Positions 18,239 through 27,040 of a stretch of DNA of 64,000 nucleotides are shown here, piece after piece (positions within the stretch are counted from its first letter, which is position 1; each line of letters opens with the position of its first letter). This DNA comes from Winogradskyella luteola (GTDB lineage: Bacteria > Bacteroidota > Bacteroidia > Flavobacteriales > Flavobacteriaceae): assembly GCF_019203985.1 (NCBI RefSeq), contig NZ_JAGSPD010000007.1, positions 1 through 64,000 on the forward strand, given 5' to 3'. The notes below the pieces were generated by a model, which saw only the letters and a list, made by a program, of their open reading frames with translations, was not told where the DNA came from and made no database searches. The translations under genes and the position numbers were made by a program.

Positions 18239-19003
18239 ATGGCACACCTTTTAAAAAAAGAAAAGGAATATAGTTATATTGAAGTAGGAGAAGGCACACC
18301 AATTATTGTGCTTCACGGATTAATGGGAGGTTTAAGTAATTTCGATGCTGTTACTGACTTTTTCAGCTCCAATGGTTATAAAGTGGTAATTCCCGAATTA
18401 CCGATTTACACCACGTCACTTATAAAAACCAACGTTAAAAATTTTGCTAATTACCTTAAAGATTTTATTGAATTTAAAGGTTTTGACGAAGTTATCTTAT
18501 TAGGAAACTCTCTTGGTGGGCATGTTGGTTTGTATCATACAAAATTATATCCTGAAAAGGTCAAAGGTTTAGTTATTACTGGAAGCTCTGGACTATACGA
18601 AAGTGCTATGGGCGGCGGCTACACAAAGCGTAGCGATTACGAAGTTATAAAGAAGAAAGCGCAAGATGTATTCTATGACCCAGCTGTTGCAACCAAAGAC
18701 ATTGTTGATGAAGTTTATAAAACTGTAAACGACAGGAATAAACTGATAAAAACCTTAGCCATTGCTAAAAGTGCCATTAGACACAACATGGCAAAAGACC
18801 TACCAAAAATGCACACTCCAACCTGTATTATTTGGGGAAAAAATGACAATGTGACTCCACCTGAAGTTGCTGAAGAATTTCATGAATTGTTACCCAATTC
18901 TGATCTGTTTTGGATTGACAAGTGCGGGCATGCGGCAATGATGGAACATCCTGAGGAATTCAATACAATTTTGAATGGGTGGCTTGAAAAACGAAAACTA
19001 TAA
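18239..19003 (+). CDS. alpha/beta-fold hydrolase
   Basis: A 254-residue cytoplasmic alpha/beta hydrolase. An oxyanion-hole motif HGLMGGLSNF is at ~24-33. The nucleophile elbow GNSLGGH is near 89-95, an acid is probably in WGKNDNVTPPE (~199-209), and the catalytic His is in CGHAAMMEHPEEF near 232. No signal peptide. The substrate is not predictable; such proteins include esterases and C-C bond hydrolases. It has its own promoter, opposite to the dcw cluster, and is followed by engB. Confidence 0.85.
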   Translation: MAHLLKKEKEYSYIEVGEGTPIIVLHGLMGGLSNFDAVTDFFSSNGYKVVIPELPIYTTSLIKTNVKNFANYLKDFIEFKGFDEVILLGNSLGGHVGLYHTKLYPEKVKGLVITGSSGLYESAMGGGYTKRSDYEVIKKKAQDVFYDPAVATKDIVDEVYKTVNDRNKLIKTLAIAKSAIRHNMAKDLPKMHTPTCIIWGKNDNVTPPEVAEEFHELLPNSDLFWIDKCGHAAMMEHPEEFNTILNGWLEKRKL

Positions 19004-19101
19004 GTCTATTCTTAATCTTTTCCCAAGGAAAGGAAGCACTCTTATGGAAAAACACTAAACGTTTAATTTAAATGAGATTCCCGTTTTCATGGGAACTAAA
19101 G

Positions 19102-19710
19102 ATGAGAATAAAATCTGCTGAATTTGTAATGAGTAATTCTGATGTGGCTAAATGTCCTAAGAATCCTATCCCAGAATATGCTTTCATTGGCAGAAGTAAT
19201 GTTGGCAAATCTTCATTAATCAATATGCTTACTGACCGAAAAAGTTTAGCCAAGACTTCTGGTCGACCTGGTAAAACACAGCTTATAAACCACTTTATAA
19301 TCAATGACAGTTGGTATCTGGTAGACTTACCGGGTTATGGCTATGCTAGAGTGTCAAAAACTTCCAAAAAGAAGTTTCAAAAGTTTATTACCAATTATTT
19401 TGAGCAACGCAAGCAATTGGTATCTGCTTTTGTTTTGGTAGATATACGCCATAAGCCTCAACCCATCGATTTAGAGTTTATGCAGTATTTGGGAGAAAGC
19501 GGCATTCCGTTTGGAATTATTTTCACCAAAGCAGATAAATTGAAACCTCAGGCTATTGACAGACAAGTTGAAAATTATTGTAATGTTCTTTTGAAAACTT
19601 GGGAAGAACTGCCACCTTACTTCATTACATCTTCGAGTAAAAAGATTGGACAAGAGGCCGTTCTAAGTTTTATTGAAGATACTAATACAGAGATTAATGC
19701 CTTGCAATAA
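19102..19710 (+). CDS. engB: ribosome biogenesis GTP-binding protein EngB/YsxC
   Basis: EngB is a small essential-type GTPase acting in large ribosomal subunit assembly. Motifs: G1 GRSNVGKSSL near residue 31, G2 region SGRPGKTQLINHF, G3 DLPGYGYA near 80, G4 TKADK near 146 and a C-terminal SSSKK (G5) near 180. I placed the start at 19102 (MRIKSAEFVMSNSD), where the family begins; an ATG at 19072 would add ten non-conserved residues. The resulting 202 residues is the normal size. Confidence 0.95.
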   Translation: MRIKSAEFVMSNSDVAKCPKNPIPEYAFIGRSNVGKSSLINMLTDRKSLAKTSGRPGKTQLINHFIINDSWYLVDLPGYGYARVSKTSKKKFQKFITNYFEQRKQLVSAFVLVDIRHKPQPIDLEFMQYLGESGIPFGIIFTKADKLKPQAIDRQVENYCNVLLKTWEELPPYFITSSSKKIGQEAVLSFIEDTNTEINALQ

Positions 19711-19724
19711 CTCTTTCTAAGCTT

Positions 19725-20528
19725 ATGAAAGTTAACTTTTTACTTATAGGTGCGGCAAAATCTGCCACAACCAGTTTAAGCGCAGGGCTAGCACAACATC
19801 CCGATATTTGTTTCAGCACCCCTAAAGAGCCCGATTTCTTTAATAGAGCGGATTGGAGATTACAGTTAGACGATTATCATTCTTTATTTAAAAAGTCGGC
19901 AAAACTATATGGTGAAGGTTCAACAAATTACTCCAAATACCCACGTTATAACAAAAACATCGTCAGTGATATATATGAGTACAATTCCGATATGAAAATC
20001 ATTTATATAATGCGGCATCCAATAGATAGACTACTGTCTTATTATATACATAGCTATAACAGAGGTTACGAAACCATCAACGACGTAAATATAGCCCTAA
20101 AGACAGGCCAGCACTACATCGATACCGGCAAATATGCAATGCAGATTGAACCCTACATTAAGACCTTTGGTAAATCCAATGTACTATTATTGTTCTTCGA
20201 AGACTTTATAAATGACCCAAAAAAAACAACCAACCAAGTTTTTGACTTTTTACATTTACCGCTATTTGTCCTGAACAGTAAATCTCTTAATATCAACAAA
20301 AGTTTTAATAGACGTACTTTACACCACAAGTATGATGACCCAAAAAGTTTTGGTGCCAAACTAAATAAATTAATTCAGATTTTACGAAACTATTCCAATT
20401 CAGATTTTATTGACCAAAAACCATTAATTTCAGAAGCTACAAAAGCTTATGTAATTGAGCATTGCAAAGAGGACATTTTGAAGATTGAAAAAATAGCTCA
20501 AAGGGATTTATCTCATTGGATGCACTAA
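19725..20528 (+). CDS. PAPS-dependent sulfotransferase domain protein
   Basis: This 267-residue protein begins VNFLLIGAAKSATTSLSAGL, the 5'-phosphosulfate-binding loop of the sulfotransferase fold. It has a 3'-phosphate-binding region MRHPIDRLLSYYIHSYNRG near residues 96-115. It should transfer sulfate from PAPS to an unknown carbohydrate or lipid acceptor. There is no membrane segment and no adjacent sulfate-activation or glycosyltransferase genes, so the acceptor cannot be inferred. It starts 14 nt after engB, and its stop overlaps that of the convergent permease gene. Confidence 0.85.
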   Translation: MKVNFLLIGAAKSATTSLSAGLAQHPDICFSTPKEPDFFNRADWRLQLDDYHSLFKKSAKLYGEGSTNYSKYPRYNKNIVSDIYEYNSDMKIIYIMRHPIDRLLSYYIHSYNRGYETINDVNIALKTGQHYIDTGKYAMQIEPYIKTFGKSNVLLLFFEDFINDPKKTTNQVFDFLHLPLFVLNSKSLNINKSFNRRTLHHKYDDPKSFGAKLNKLIQILRNYSNSDFIDQKPLISEATKAYVIEHCKEDILKIEKIAQRDLSHWMH

Positions 20529-21619
20529 GTCTTCACATCCAAGGCATCACGCAAAGCATTCCCAACTAACATGAAAGCCATAACAAGCAACATAATACAT
20601 AGCCCCGGAATCAGGGCTAAGTACGGCTTTCCTAGGATAATATAATTGTAATGGTCTTTTATCATCGCACCCCAACTTGCCATTGGTGGTTGCGCACCAA
20701 TACCTAAAAAGCTTAAACCACTTTCTATTAAAATAGCTGCTGCAAAATTAGCAGCTGAAATCACAATCAGTGGCCCAAAAATATTTGGCAGGATGTGTTT
20801 AGTAATAATTCTGTAGTCATTATAACCTAAAGCTCTAGCCGCAGTAACGTACTGCATTTCTTTAGCACTAATAATTTGTCCGCGAACTACTCTTGCTACC
20901 TCTACCCACATTGTTAAACCCACAGCAATAAAGACTTGCCAAAAGCCTTTTCCCAATGCTAACGTTATAGCAATTACCAATAACAATGTTGGTATAGACC
21001 AAGTGACATTAATAACCCACATAATTAGCGCATCTACTCTTCCACCGTAATAACCCGCTAGACTTCCCATTAAAAGCCCAACTATAAGTGAAATAAAAAC
21101 TGCTACAAAACCGATAAAAAAAGATATTCGTGAGCCAATTAGAATACGGCTTAAATAATCTCTACCATATTTATCTGTACCGAAAATAAAGCTTCGATTG
21201 TCGATGTAGGATCTATAATCTGAATTGGGGAATTGACCTAATTCAACTTGTTTTTCTAAACCTATCAATCCATCTGAAGCATATTCAATATAAGTTAGAG
21301 CATTAGCACCAACTTTGTAGGATGCTATCGGAATTTCGGTATCCGTATTTTTCTTTCCGAAAAATAATTTTGAAAAAAAGTTTTGATCAGATTGTATTCC
21401 TGAGGGAATGGTTAACATTTGCACTTCAAATCCAGGAGACTTGGAATGAATGGACAGGTGCATCTGGTTGGCATTCTCAGAAGCGTCTGGTGCGAATATA
21501 TAAGCGAAAATTGAAATGAAACCAATACATCCGATAACCATCAAACTAAAAACGCCCCAAAAGTTCTTTTTAAACTTTTGGAGCGCCAAACTTGTAAGTG
21601 AGTTATTGTGATTTTTCAT
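20525..21619 (-). CDS. ABC transporter permease, OppC/DppC type
   Basis: An inner-membrane subunit of a peptide/nickel-type ABC importer. It has an N-terminal membrane segment (GVFSLMVIGCIGFISIFAYIF), a ~100-residue periplasmic loop, then a five-segment transport domain with the EAA loop (AARALGYNDYRIITKHILPNI) near residue 260. FGTDKYGRDYLSRILIG is the conserved entry to the domain. I chose the start at 21619 (MKNHNNS). No companion permease, ATPase or binding-protein gene adjoins it, so partners must be encoded elsewhere. Stops of this gene and the sulfotransferase gene overlap. Confidence 0.9.
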   Translation of the reverse strand: MKNHNNSLTSLALQKFKKNFWGVFSLMVIGCIGFISIFAYIFAPDASENANQMHLSIHSKSPGFEVQMLTIPSGIQSDQNFFSKLFFGKKNTDTEIPIASYKVGANALTYIEYASDGLIGLEKQVELGQFPNSDYRSYIDNRSFIFGTDKYGRDYLSRILIGSRISFFIGFVAVFISLIVGLLMGSLAGYYGGRVDALIMWVINVTWSIPTLLLVIAITLALGKGFWQVFIAVGLTMWVEVARVVRGQIISAKEMQYVTAARALGYNDYRIITKHILPNIFGPLIVISAANFAAAILIESGLSFLGIGAQPPMASWGAMIKDHYNYIILGKPYLALIPGLCIMLLVMAFMLVGNALRDALDVKT

Positions 21620-21768
21620 TTTATAAATACACTCCCTATAGTCCCGCTTCGGCAAGCTCAGCACATCGCCTTAAAGGGGACAATCTCAAAAACTATTGAT
21701 ATTTAAGATTATTTTTCTTTTGTAATTAAACGCATCATAGAATCCGATATGTGCAAATTAAACTCTAA

Positions 21769-23943
21769 TCAATTCTTAACTCCTGCAACGTTATTTTTTA
21801 TCGCATAAGTCATCTTTAAATCGTTTAGTACATTTAAGGCTTCTTCTATATATACATCTTTTGCTAAACTTTTGTGCCACCGCTCACGCTTCTCTTTTAA
21901 GACTGAATCTTGCTCCATCAACTTTATCTCATATGGCAATGAACTAAATGTTAAATTGGTGCTGTATTCAGATAGTTTTTCAAATCGTTTTGCCTCTTCT
22001 TCATTGAGTTCCATTTCTTTTTTATACGCATCATAATTCAACGAATATATTTCACGATCTCTAATCTTCTTAACCCATTTAGCATTAGCGTCGATTAGCT
22101 TTAACTGCTCGTTGTTGGCCATACGTGCTTTGCTTCTTTCAATAGTTGTATCGTAATCAAAATAATTTCCCCATAGGTCATAATCTACAGCATCAATCTT
22201 ATCCCAAGGTAATGGATTCTCTTGATCTTTTTCTCCAATATTTATATAGCTATAACGATCTGGAACTACCACGTCACTTTTAACTCCTTCCAACTGGGTA
22301 GAACCACCATTAACTCTATAAAATTTCTGAGTGGTAAACTTTAAAGCCCCCATATCTCCATTAGAATTGTTACGCACCATTCTATTTAAATCCAATACAT
22401 TCTGCACAGTTCCTTTTCCGTAGGTTTGCTTACTTCCAATTACTATGGCACGCTTATAATCTTGCATTGCAGCAGCTAAAATTTCTGAAGCAGAAGCTGA
22501 TAATTCATTTACCATGATTACCAATGGCCCATCCCAAATAATGGCTTTATCTTTATCTTTAAGAACTTCTTTAGGTTCTCCTGTAGTTTTAACTTGCACG
22601 ATTGGACCTTCTTCAATAAATAGACCTGCAATATCTACAACGGTTTGCAGCGATCCACCACCATTATTTCTAAGATCTAAAACTAAACCTTCGATACCTT
22701 CTTCTTTGAGTCTAAGAATCTCCTTCTTAATATCTGAAGCTGCATTACGCTTATTATAATCTTCGAAATTGATATAAAACTTAGGTAAATTAATAACCCC
22801 AAACTTTTTATCTTCTTTAATAACGGTTGATGATTTTGCATAAGTCTCCTCAATCTCTACTATATCTCTTGTGATTGAAATCTCCTCAATGGTACCATCT
22901 ACCTTTTTGAGCGTTAAATTAACAATGGTTTCTTTTGGCCCTTTGATCAATTTTATGGCATCATCTAAACGCATCCCAACAACATTAACTGGTGCTTCTT
23001 CATCTTCTTGTCTTACCTTCATGATTTCATCACCTACTTCGAGTTCGTTTGCTCTCCATGCTGGTCCACCACTAATAATTTCATTTACAATGATCGCATC
23101 CATCTTTTTCTGTAATCTTGCTCCAATACCTTCAAAATTTCCAGACATAGCGACATCGAATCGGTCTTTGTCCTCTGGTGCAAAATAGAATGTATGCGGA
23201 TCGAATTCCTCTACAATTGCATTTATATATACTGCAAACCAATCCTTACGCTGCCTATCATCAATGAAATCGTAAAGCTCATCAAGCGAACGTTTTGTCA
23301 TTTCTCTTGCTTCTTTTTCTATTTCTTTTAGAGATTTCTTCTCATTGGTTTTAAACTTTTCGTTTTCAGCAGAAAATGCACTCTCCGGAAGATTATTAGT
23401 TTCTAAATCTGTATTGCGCTGCGAAACGGCATCATCGTAATTTGCAATAGTAGAAAACTTAAGCTGTTGTCTCCAACGCTCTTTCATTTCACGCTTATTG
23501 GATGCATAATTCAAATTTTCGTAGTCAGAAGAATAGGTTTCCTCTTTTGAAAAATCGAAAGGTTTATCCAAAATTTCAGAATAAATCTTTTTAGATTCTT
23601 CTATTCGCTTCAATAATCGCTCGTGCGTAATGCTAAAAAAGGACACATCATATGCTTTTATCTGATCATCAATCTGATCTTTGTAAGCTTCAAATTCTTT
23701 GATGTCCGATTCGTAAAAATAACGCTTAAACGGATCTAATTGATTTAAGTAATCTTCAAACACATTAGCCGAAAATTCATCATTTATATCTTGAGGGTTA
23801 AAATGCCCTTGGTCTAGGACATAGGTAATCAGTTGTATTAGTAATTTGTCTTTATCTGGATCATCAAACTTTTTGCTCGTAAAACTACATGAAGCAAAAG
23901 CGATTAATAACGCTAACAATAAAAATTTATAATTCCCTTTCAT
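21769..23943 (-). CDS. prc: C-terminal processing peptidase (Prc/Tsp, S41 family), lipoprotein
   Basis: A periplasmic or lipid-anchored serine protease of 724 residues. The N-terminus MKGNYKFLLLALLIAFASC is a lipoprotein signal with Cys at ~19. An N-terminal helical domain is followed by a PDZ domain (ISGGPAWRANELEVGDEIMKV region, ~residues 285-365). The S41 domain carries the catalytic Ser in NELSASASEIL and Lys in GSKQTYGKGTVQ. The remaining 150 residues resemble the DUF3340-type C-terminal domain of Tsp. Tsp enzymes trim or degrade envelope proteins, including PBP-related factors. An upstream ATG at 23976 is less likely because it precedes the signal peptide. Confidence 0.93.
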   Translation of the reverse strand: MKGNYKFLLLALLIAFASCSFTSKKFDDPDKDKLLIQLITYVLDQGHFNPQDINDEFSANVFEDYLNQLDPFKRYFYESDIKEFEAYKDQIDDQIKAYDVSFFSITHERLLKRIEESKKIYSEILDKPFDFSKEETYSSDYENLNYASNKREMKERWRQQLKFSTIANYDDAVSQRNTDLETNNLPESAFSAENEKFKTNEKKSLKEIEKEAREMTKRSLDELYDFIDDRQRKDWFAVYINAIVEEFDPHTFYFAPEDKDRFDVAMSGNFEGIGARLQKKMDAIIVNEIISGGPAWRANELEVGDEIMKVRQEDEEAPVNVVGMRLDDAIKLIKGPKETIVNLTLKKVDGTIEEISITRDIVEIEETYAKSSTVIKEDKKFGVINLPKFYINFEDYNKRNAASDIKKEILRLKEEGIEGLVLDLRNNGGGSLQTVVDIAGLFIEEGPIVQVKTTGEPKEVLKDKDKAIIWDGPLVIMVNELSASASEILAAAMQDYKRAIVIGSKQTYGKGTVQNVLDLNRMVRNNSNGDMGALKFTTQKFYRVNGGSTQLEGVKSDVVVPDRYSYINIGEKDQENPLPWDKIDAVDYDLWGNYFDYDTTIERSKARMANNEQLKLIDANAKWVKKIRDREIYSLNYDAYKKEMELNEEEAKRFEKLSEYSTNLTFSSLPYEIKLMEQDSVLKEKRERWHKSLAKDVYIEEALNVLNDLKMTYAIKNNVAGVKN

Positions 23944-24112
23944 CTGTTTAAATTTTATAGTTCGTACCATAAACAAGTCTCAATAATTCACTAAAATAGC
24001 AGAAAAAACCGTGCCATAAAAAAACAAGGCACTAATTTTTTGTTAAAGGTACTATTCCATACAATTCGTAAGCTTTTAGTATTTTTACGCTATTAAAAGT
24101 AAGCTGAAGCAT

Positions 24113-24883
24113 ATGAGTAAACGTCCTTTGATTTTAGTGACCAATGATGATGGTATTACCGCACCCGGAATTAGAGCCTTGATTTCTGTAATGAACACTA
24201 TTGGAGATGTGGTTGTAGTAGCACCAGACAGCCCTCAAAGTGGAATGGGACATGCAATTACAGTAAACGCAACACTATATATCGAAAATGTGGAAATTGA
24301 TGGAAAACAACAAGAATATAGTTGTTCTGGTACACCGGCAGATTGTGTAAAACTGGCGGTAAGGGAGATTTTAGACCGAAAACCAGATATTTGTGTCTCT
24401 GGTATTAACCATGGCTCTAACTCTTCTATAAATGTTATTTATTCTGGTACAATGAGTGCTGCACTAGAAGCTGGTATCGAAGGTATTCCTGCCATTGGGT
24501 TTTCATTATTGGACTATAATTGGAATGCCAATTTTGAACATTGCAAACCTTTTGTAGAAACCATTACAAAGCAAGTTTTAGAACACGGCTTACCAGATGG
24601 AGTTGTTCTGAATGTTAACCTTCCCAACTTAAACGGAGAAGACATTAAAGGTATAAAAGTTTGCAGACAAGCGCGTGCCAATTGGGTAGAAGAGTTTGAT
24701 AAACGCACCAACCCTATGGGTCGTGATTATTATTGGTTGGCTGGTAAATTTGTAAATATGGACAATGGCGAAGACACCGATGAATGGGCTTTAGCAAATG
24801 GTTATGTATCTGTAGTACCTGTTCAGTTTGATTTAACAGCACACCACACTATACAAAAGCTAAACACTTGGAAATTAAATTAA
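24113..24883 (+). CDS. surE: 5'/3'-nucleotidase SurE
   Basis: SurE is a metal-dependent survival nucleotidase that removes phosphate from nucleoside monophosphates. The N-terminal metal motif LVTNDDGITAPGI is at ~7-19, and SGMGHAIT and GINHGSNSSINVIYSGTMSAA (~100-120) are the other conserved blocks. The length of 256 residues is normal. It heads a plus-strand group surE / small membrane protein / lpxB / NlpC-P60 lipoprotein with short gaps, a common Flavobacteriia order. Confidence 0.96.
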   Translation: MSKRPLILVTNDDGITAPGIRALISVMNTIGDVVVVAPDSPQSGMGHAITVNATLYIENVEIDGKQQEYSCSGTPADCVKLAVREILDRKPDICVSGINHGSNSSINVIYSGTMSAALEAGIEGIPAIGFSLLDYNWNANFEHCKPFVETITKQVLEHGLPDGVVLNVNLPNLNGEDIKGIKVCRQARANWVEEFDKRTNPMGRDYYWLAGKFVNMDNGEDTDEWALANGYVSVVPVQFDLTAHHTIQKLNTWKLN

Positions 24884-24920
24884 GTTTCATTAATTAAAAT
24901 TACCGCTTTTGCGGAAAAAA

Positions 24921-25208
24921 ATGACTAAAAAAGAAATAACAATTGGTTTTTTTGTTGGATTAATTGCTGCAACTTTCGGACTGATTGTTGCTATTCAAAT
25001 TTTTGGAAAGTCCGATGACTGGGGACAAGTTGTTTCGCAAGCTATAAAAAATGGCACACTTACAAAATTGATGAGCATTGGCGCCTTATTAAACCTAGGT
25101 GCTTTCTTTTTGTTTCTGAAGAAAAATCAAGATCAAAGAGCTAAAGGTGTATTAATTGCTACATTACTTATTTTTATTACAACGATGGTTATAAAATTTA
25201 TAAACTAA
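24921..25208 (+). CDS. small membrane protein of unknown function
   Basis: A 95-residue protein with three predicted membrane segments: ITIGFFVGLIAATFGLIVAIQ, LMSIGALLNLGAFFLFL and VLIATLLIFITTMVIKF. The ATG at 24921 (MTKKEITIG) is the start. It is joined to lpxB without a gap (stop at 25208, lpxB ATG at 25209), so translation is probably coupled and a role near lipid A synthesis or the envelope is possible. I do not recognise a named family. Confidence 0.7.
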   Translation: MTKKEITIGFFVGLIAATFGLIVAIQIFGKSDDWGQVVSQAIKNGTLTKLMSIGALLNLGAFFLFLKKNQDQRAKGVLIATLLIFITTMVIKFIN

Positions 25209-26330
25209 ATGAAGTATTATATCATTGCTGGCGAAGCTTCGGGCGATTTGCATGGTTCTAATCTTATGAAAGCCTTATTAAAACAAGATGATAAGGCTGA
25301 TATAAGATTTTGGGGAGGAGACTTAATGCGTGCTGTTGGCGGTGAATTGGTTATGCATTACAAAGAACGTCAGTTTATGGGTTTTGCAGAAGTGATTTTT
25401 AACCTCCGAAAGATCGCTAAGCATATAAAATTCTGTAAAAGTGATATTGAAAAATTTCAGCCAGATGTTATTGTTTTTATTGATAATTCTGGCTTTAATT
25501 TAAGAATTGCCAAATGGGCCAAATCACGCAAATTTAAAACGCATTATTATATATCCCCTCAAGTTTGGGCATCTAGAGCGAGTCGAATAGAAAAAATTAA
25601 ACGCGATGTTGACCAAATGTACTGCATTTTACCTTTTGAAAAAAAATTTTACAAAACATACAATTACGATGTACACTTTGTTGGCCACCCGTTAATTGAT
25701 GCCATTGCAGACCGTCCCCAGACTAATGAAAATGAATTTAGAAAAATACATCAACTCAGTGCCAAACCCATAATAGCCTTATTGCCTGGAAGCAGAAAGC
25801 AAGAAATCACCAAGATGCTCGGCATTATGCTAAATGTGGTTGATGATTTTGAAGATTATCAATTCGTTATTGCTGGAGCTCCAAGTCAAGATTACGAATT
25901 TTATAAAGATTTCATCAAGCAAGAAAATGTGAGTTTTATTTCTAATAAAACCTATGATTTATTAAGCATTTCGAATGCTGCCTTAGTAACCTCTGGCACA
26001 GCAACTTTAGAAACCGCATTATATAAAGTTCCGCAAGTAGTGTGTTATAAAGCCAATGCCATTTCCTATCAAATTGCGAAGCGCATTATTACTTTAAAGT
26101 TTATTTCGTTGGTTAATCTAATAATGGATCGTGAGGTAGTTACTGAACTTATTCAAGGTGATTTAAACAAGAAACGCCTCAAAAAAGAACTTTCCGATAT
26201 ATTAAACTTCGATAAGCGCGAACAACTATTTTTAGACTACTATGACTTAGAACAAAAACTTGGTGGTAAAGGGGCGAGTGAGAATACGGCGAGGTTAATC
26301 TTTAATGCTGTTAGAAATTCAAACAACTAA
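25209..26330 (+). CDS. lpxB: lipid-A-disaccharide synthase LpxB
   Basis: LpxB condenses UDP-2,3-diacylglucosamine with lipid X to form the lipid A disaccharide, on the inner membrane surface. Motifs: YYIIAGEASGDLHGSNL at the start, FWGGDLMRAVGGE near 34, YYISPQVWASR near 115, and LPGSRKQEI near 193; SGTATLETALY near 260 belongs to the GT-B fold. The length of 373 residues is normal. Its presence shows an outer membrane with lipid A. Confidence 0.96.
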   Translation: MKYYIIAGEASGDLHGSNLMKALLKQDDKADIRFWGGDLMRAVGGELVMHYKERQFMGFAEVIFNLRKIAKHIKFCKSDIEKFQPDVIVFIDNSGFNLRIAKWAKSRKFKTHYYISPQVWASRASRIEKIKRDVDQMYCILPFEKKFYKTYNYDVHFVGHPLIDAIADRPQTNENEFRKIHQLSAKPIIALLPGSRKQEITKMLGIMLNVVDDFEDYQFVIAGAPSQDYEFYKDFIKQENVSFISNKTYDLLSISNAALVTSGTATLETALYKVPQVVCYKANAISYQIAKRIITLKFISLVNLIMDREVVTELIQGDLNKKRLKKELSDILNFDKREQLFLDYYDLEQKLGGKGASENTARLIFNAVRNSNN

Positions 26331-26353
26331 ATTCCAAATCTCAAAAGCTATAG

Positions 26354-26863
26354 ATGAAGCGATTACTACCAATACTATTACTAGCTCTCTTATTAAGCAG
26401 TTGCAAATCCAAAAAATCATATTCCAACAAAAAAAGGCAAACCCATACGGTTAAGGTCAATACGACTGCAAAACCGTCTGAAGAAGCTGAAACCATTGCT
26501 AAATACGCCAAAAAATTCAATGGTACACGCTATAAATATGGCGGCACCACAAAACGCGGTATGGATTGCTCTGGTTTGGTATACACATCATTTAAAGACA
26601 ATAAAGTTTCTGTACCCAGAACTACAAGAGATTTATCGAGTTATGGTGATTGGATAGATTTAAAAGAAGTCAATGTTGGTGATTTGGTATTTTTTGCCAC
26701 TAAAAAAAATAGCCGTAGAGTTAACCATGTTGGTATTGTAACAAATGTTCGACCTGGCAATGTTGAGTTTATCCATGCCTCAACCAGTAGAGGTGTTATA
26801 ATTTCATCATTAGCCGAAAAGTATTGGTATTTTGCTTTTGTACAGGCGAGGCGCGTGCTATAA
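26354..26863 (+). CDS. NlpC/P60-family lipoprotein, probable peptidoglycan endopeptidase
   Basis: A 169-residue protein with a lipoprotein signal (LLPILLLALLLSSC, Cys ~17). After a basic spacer comes an NlpC/P60 domain with catalytic Cys in GMDCSGLV (~72-79), His in NHVGIV (~125) and the third residue probably His in FIHAST (~141). Such enzymes cleave D-Glu/DAP links in stem peptides, which fits the meso-DAP prediction from MurE. It follows lpxB by 23 nt. Confidence 0.92.
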   Translation: MKRLLPILLLALLLSSCKSKKSYSNKKRQTHTVKVNTTAKPSEEAETIAKYAKKFNGTRYKYGGTTKRGMDCSGLVYTSFKDNKVSVPRTTRDLSSYGDWIDLKEVNVGDLVFFATKKNSRRVNHVGIVTNVRPGNVEFIHASTSRGVIISSLAEKYWYFAFVQARRVL

Positions 26864-27009
26864 AATAAATTTCTATCAACTGACGCATCCAAAATACATT
26901 AGATTTCCTAATTTAATTTCATTCTAATTATTAATAATAAAATAACAAAGTTTACATTAGGAACACCTTTTCTTAATAATCCATTCAGCATCTGTTAACG
27001 TAGTCAAAG

Positions 27010-27017
27010 TAGTTTTG
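27010..27017 (+). promoter_or_regulatory. predicted -7 promoter element of the PhoX-like/peroxidase pair
   Basis: TAGTTTTG matches TAnnTTTG exactly and lies 23 nt before the ATG at 27041, so the leader would be about 18 nt. A -33 element is not obvious. Confidence 0.5.
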
Positions 27018-27040
27018 TTTCAACAAATAATAAAACTACC

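Noticed and set aside
20525-21619. The permease as part of a local peptide-transport operon.
   Set aside because: No OppB, ATPase or binding-protein genes adjoin; the neighbours are a sulfotransferase and prc with a 149-nt gap.
24011-24032. GTGCC/GGCAC inverted repeat between prc and surE, possible operator or terminator.
   Set aside because: Only 5 bp of stem with a 12-nt A-rich loop; no matching second site and no clear role.
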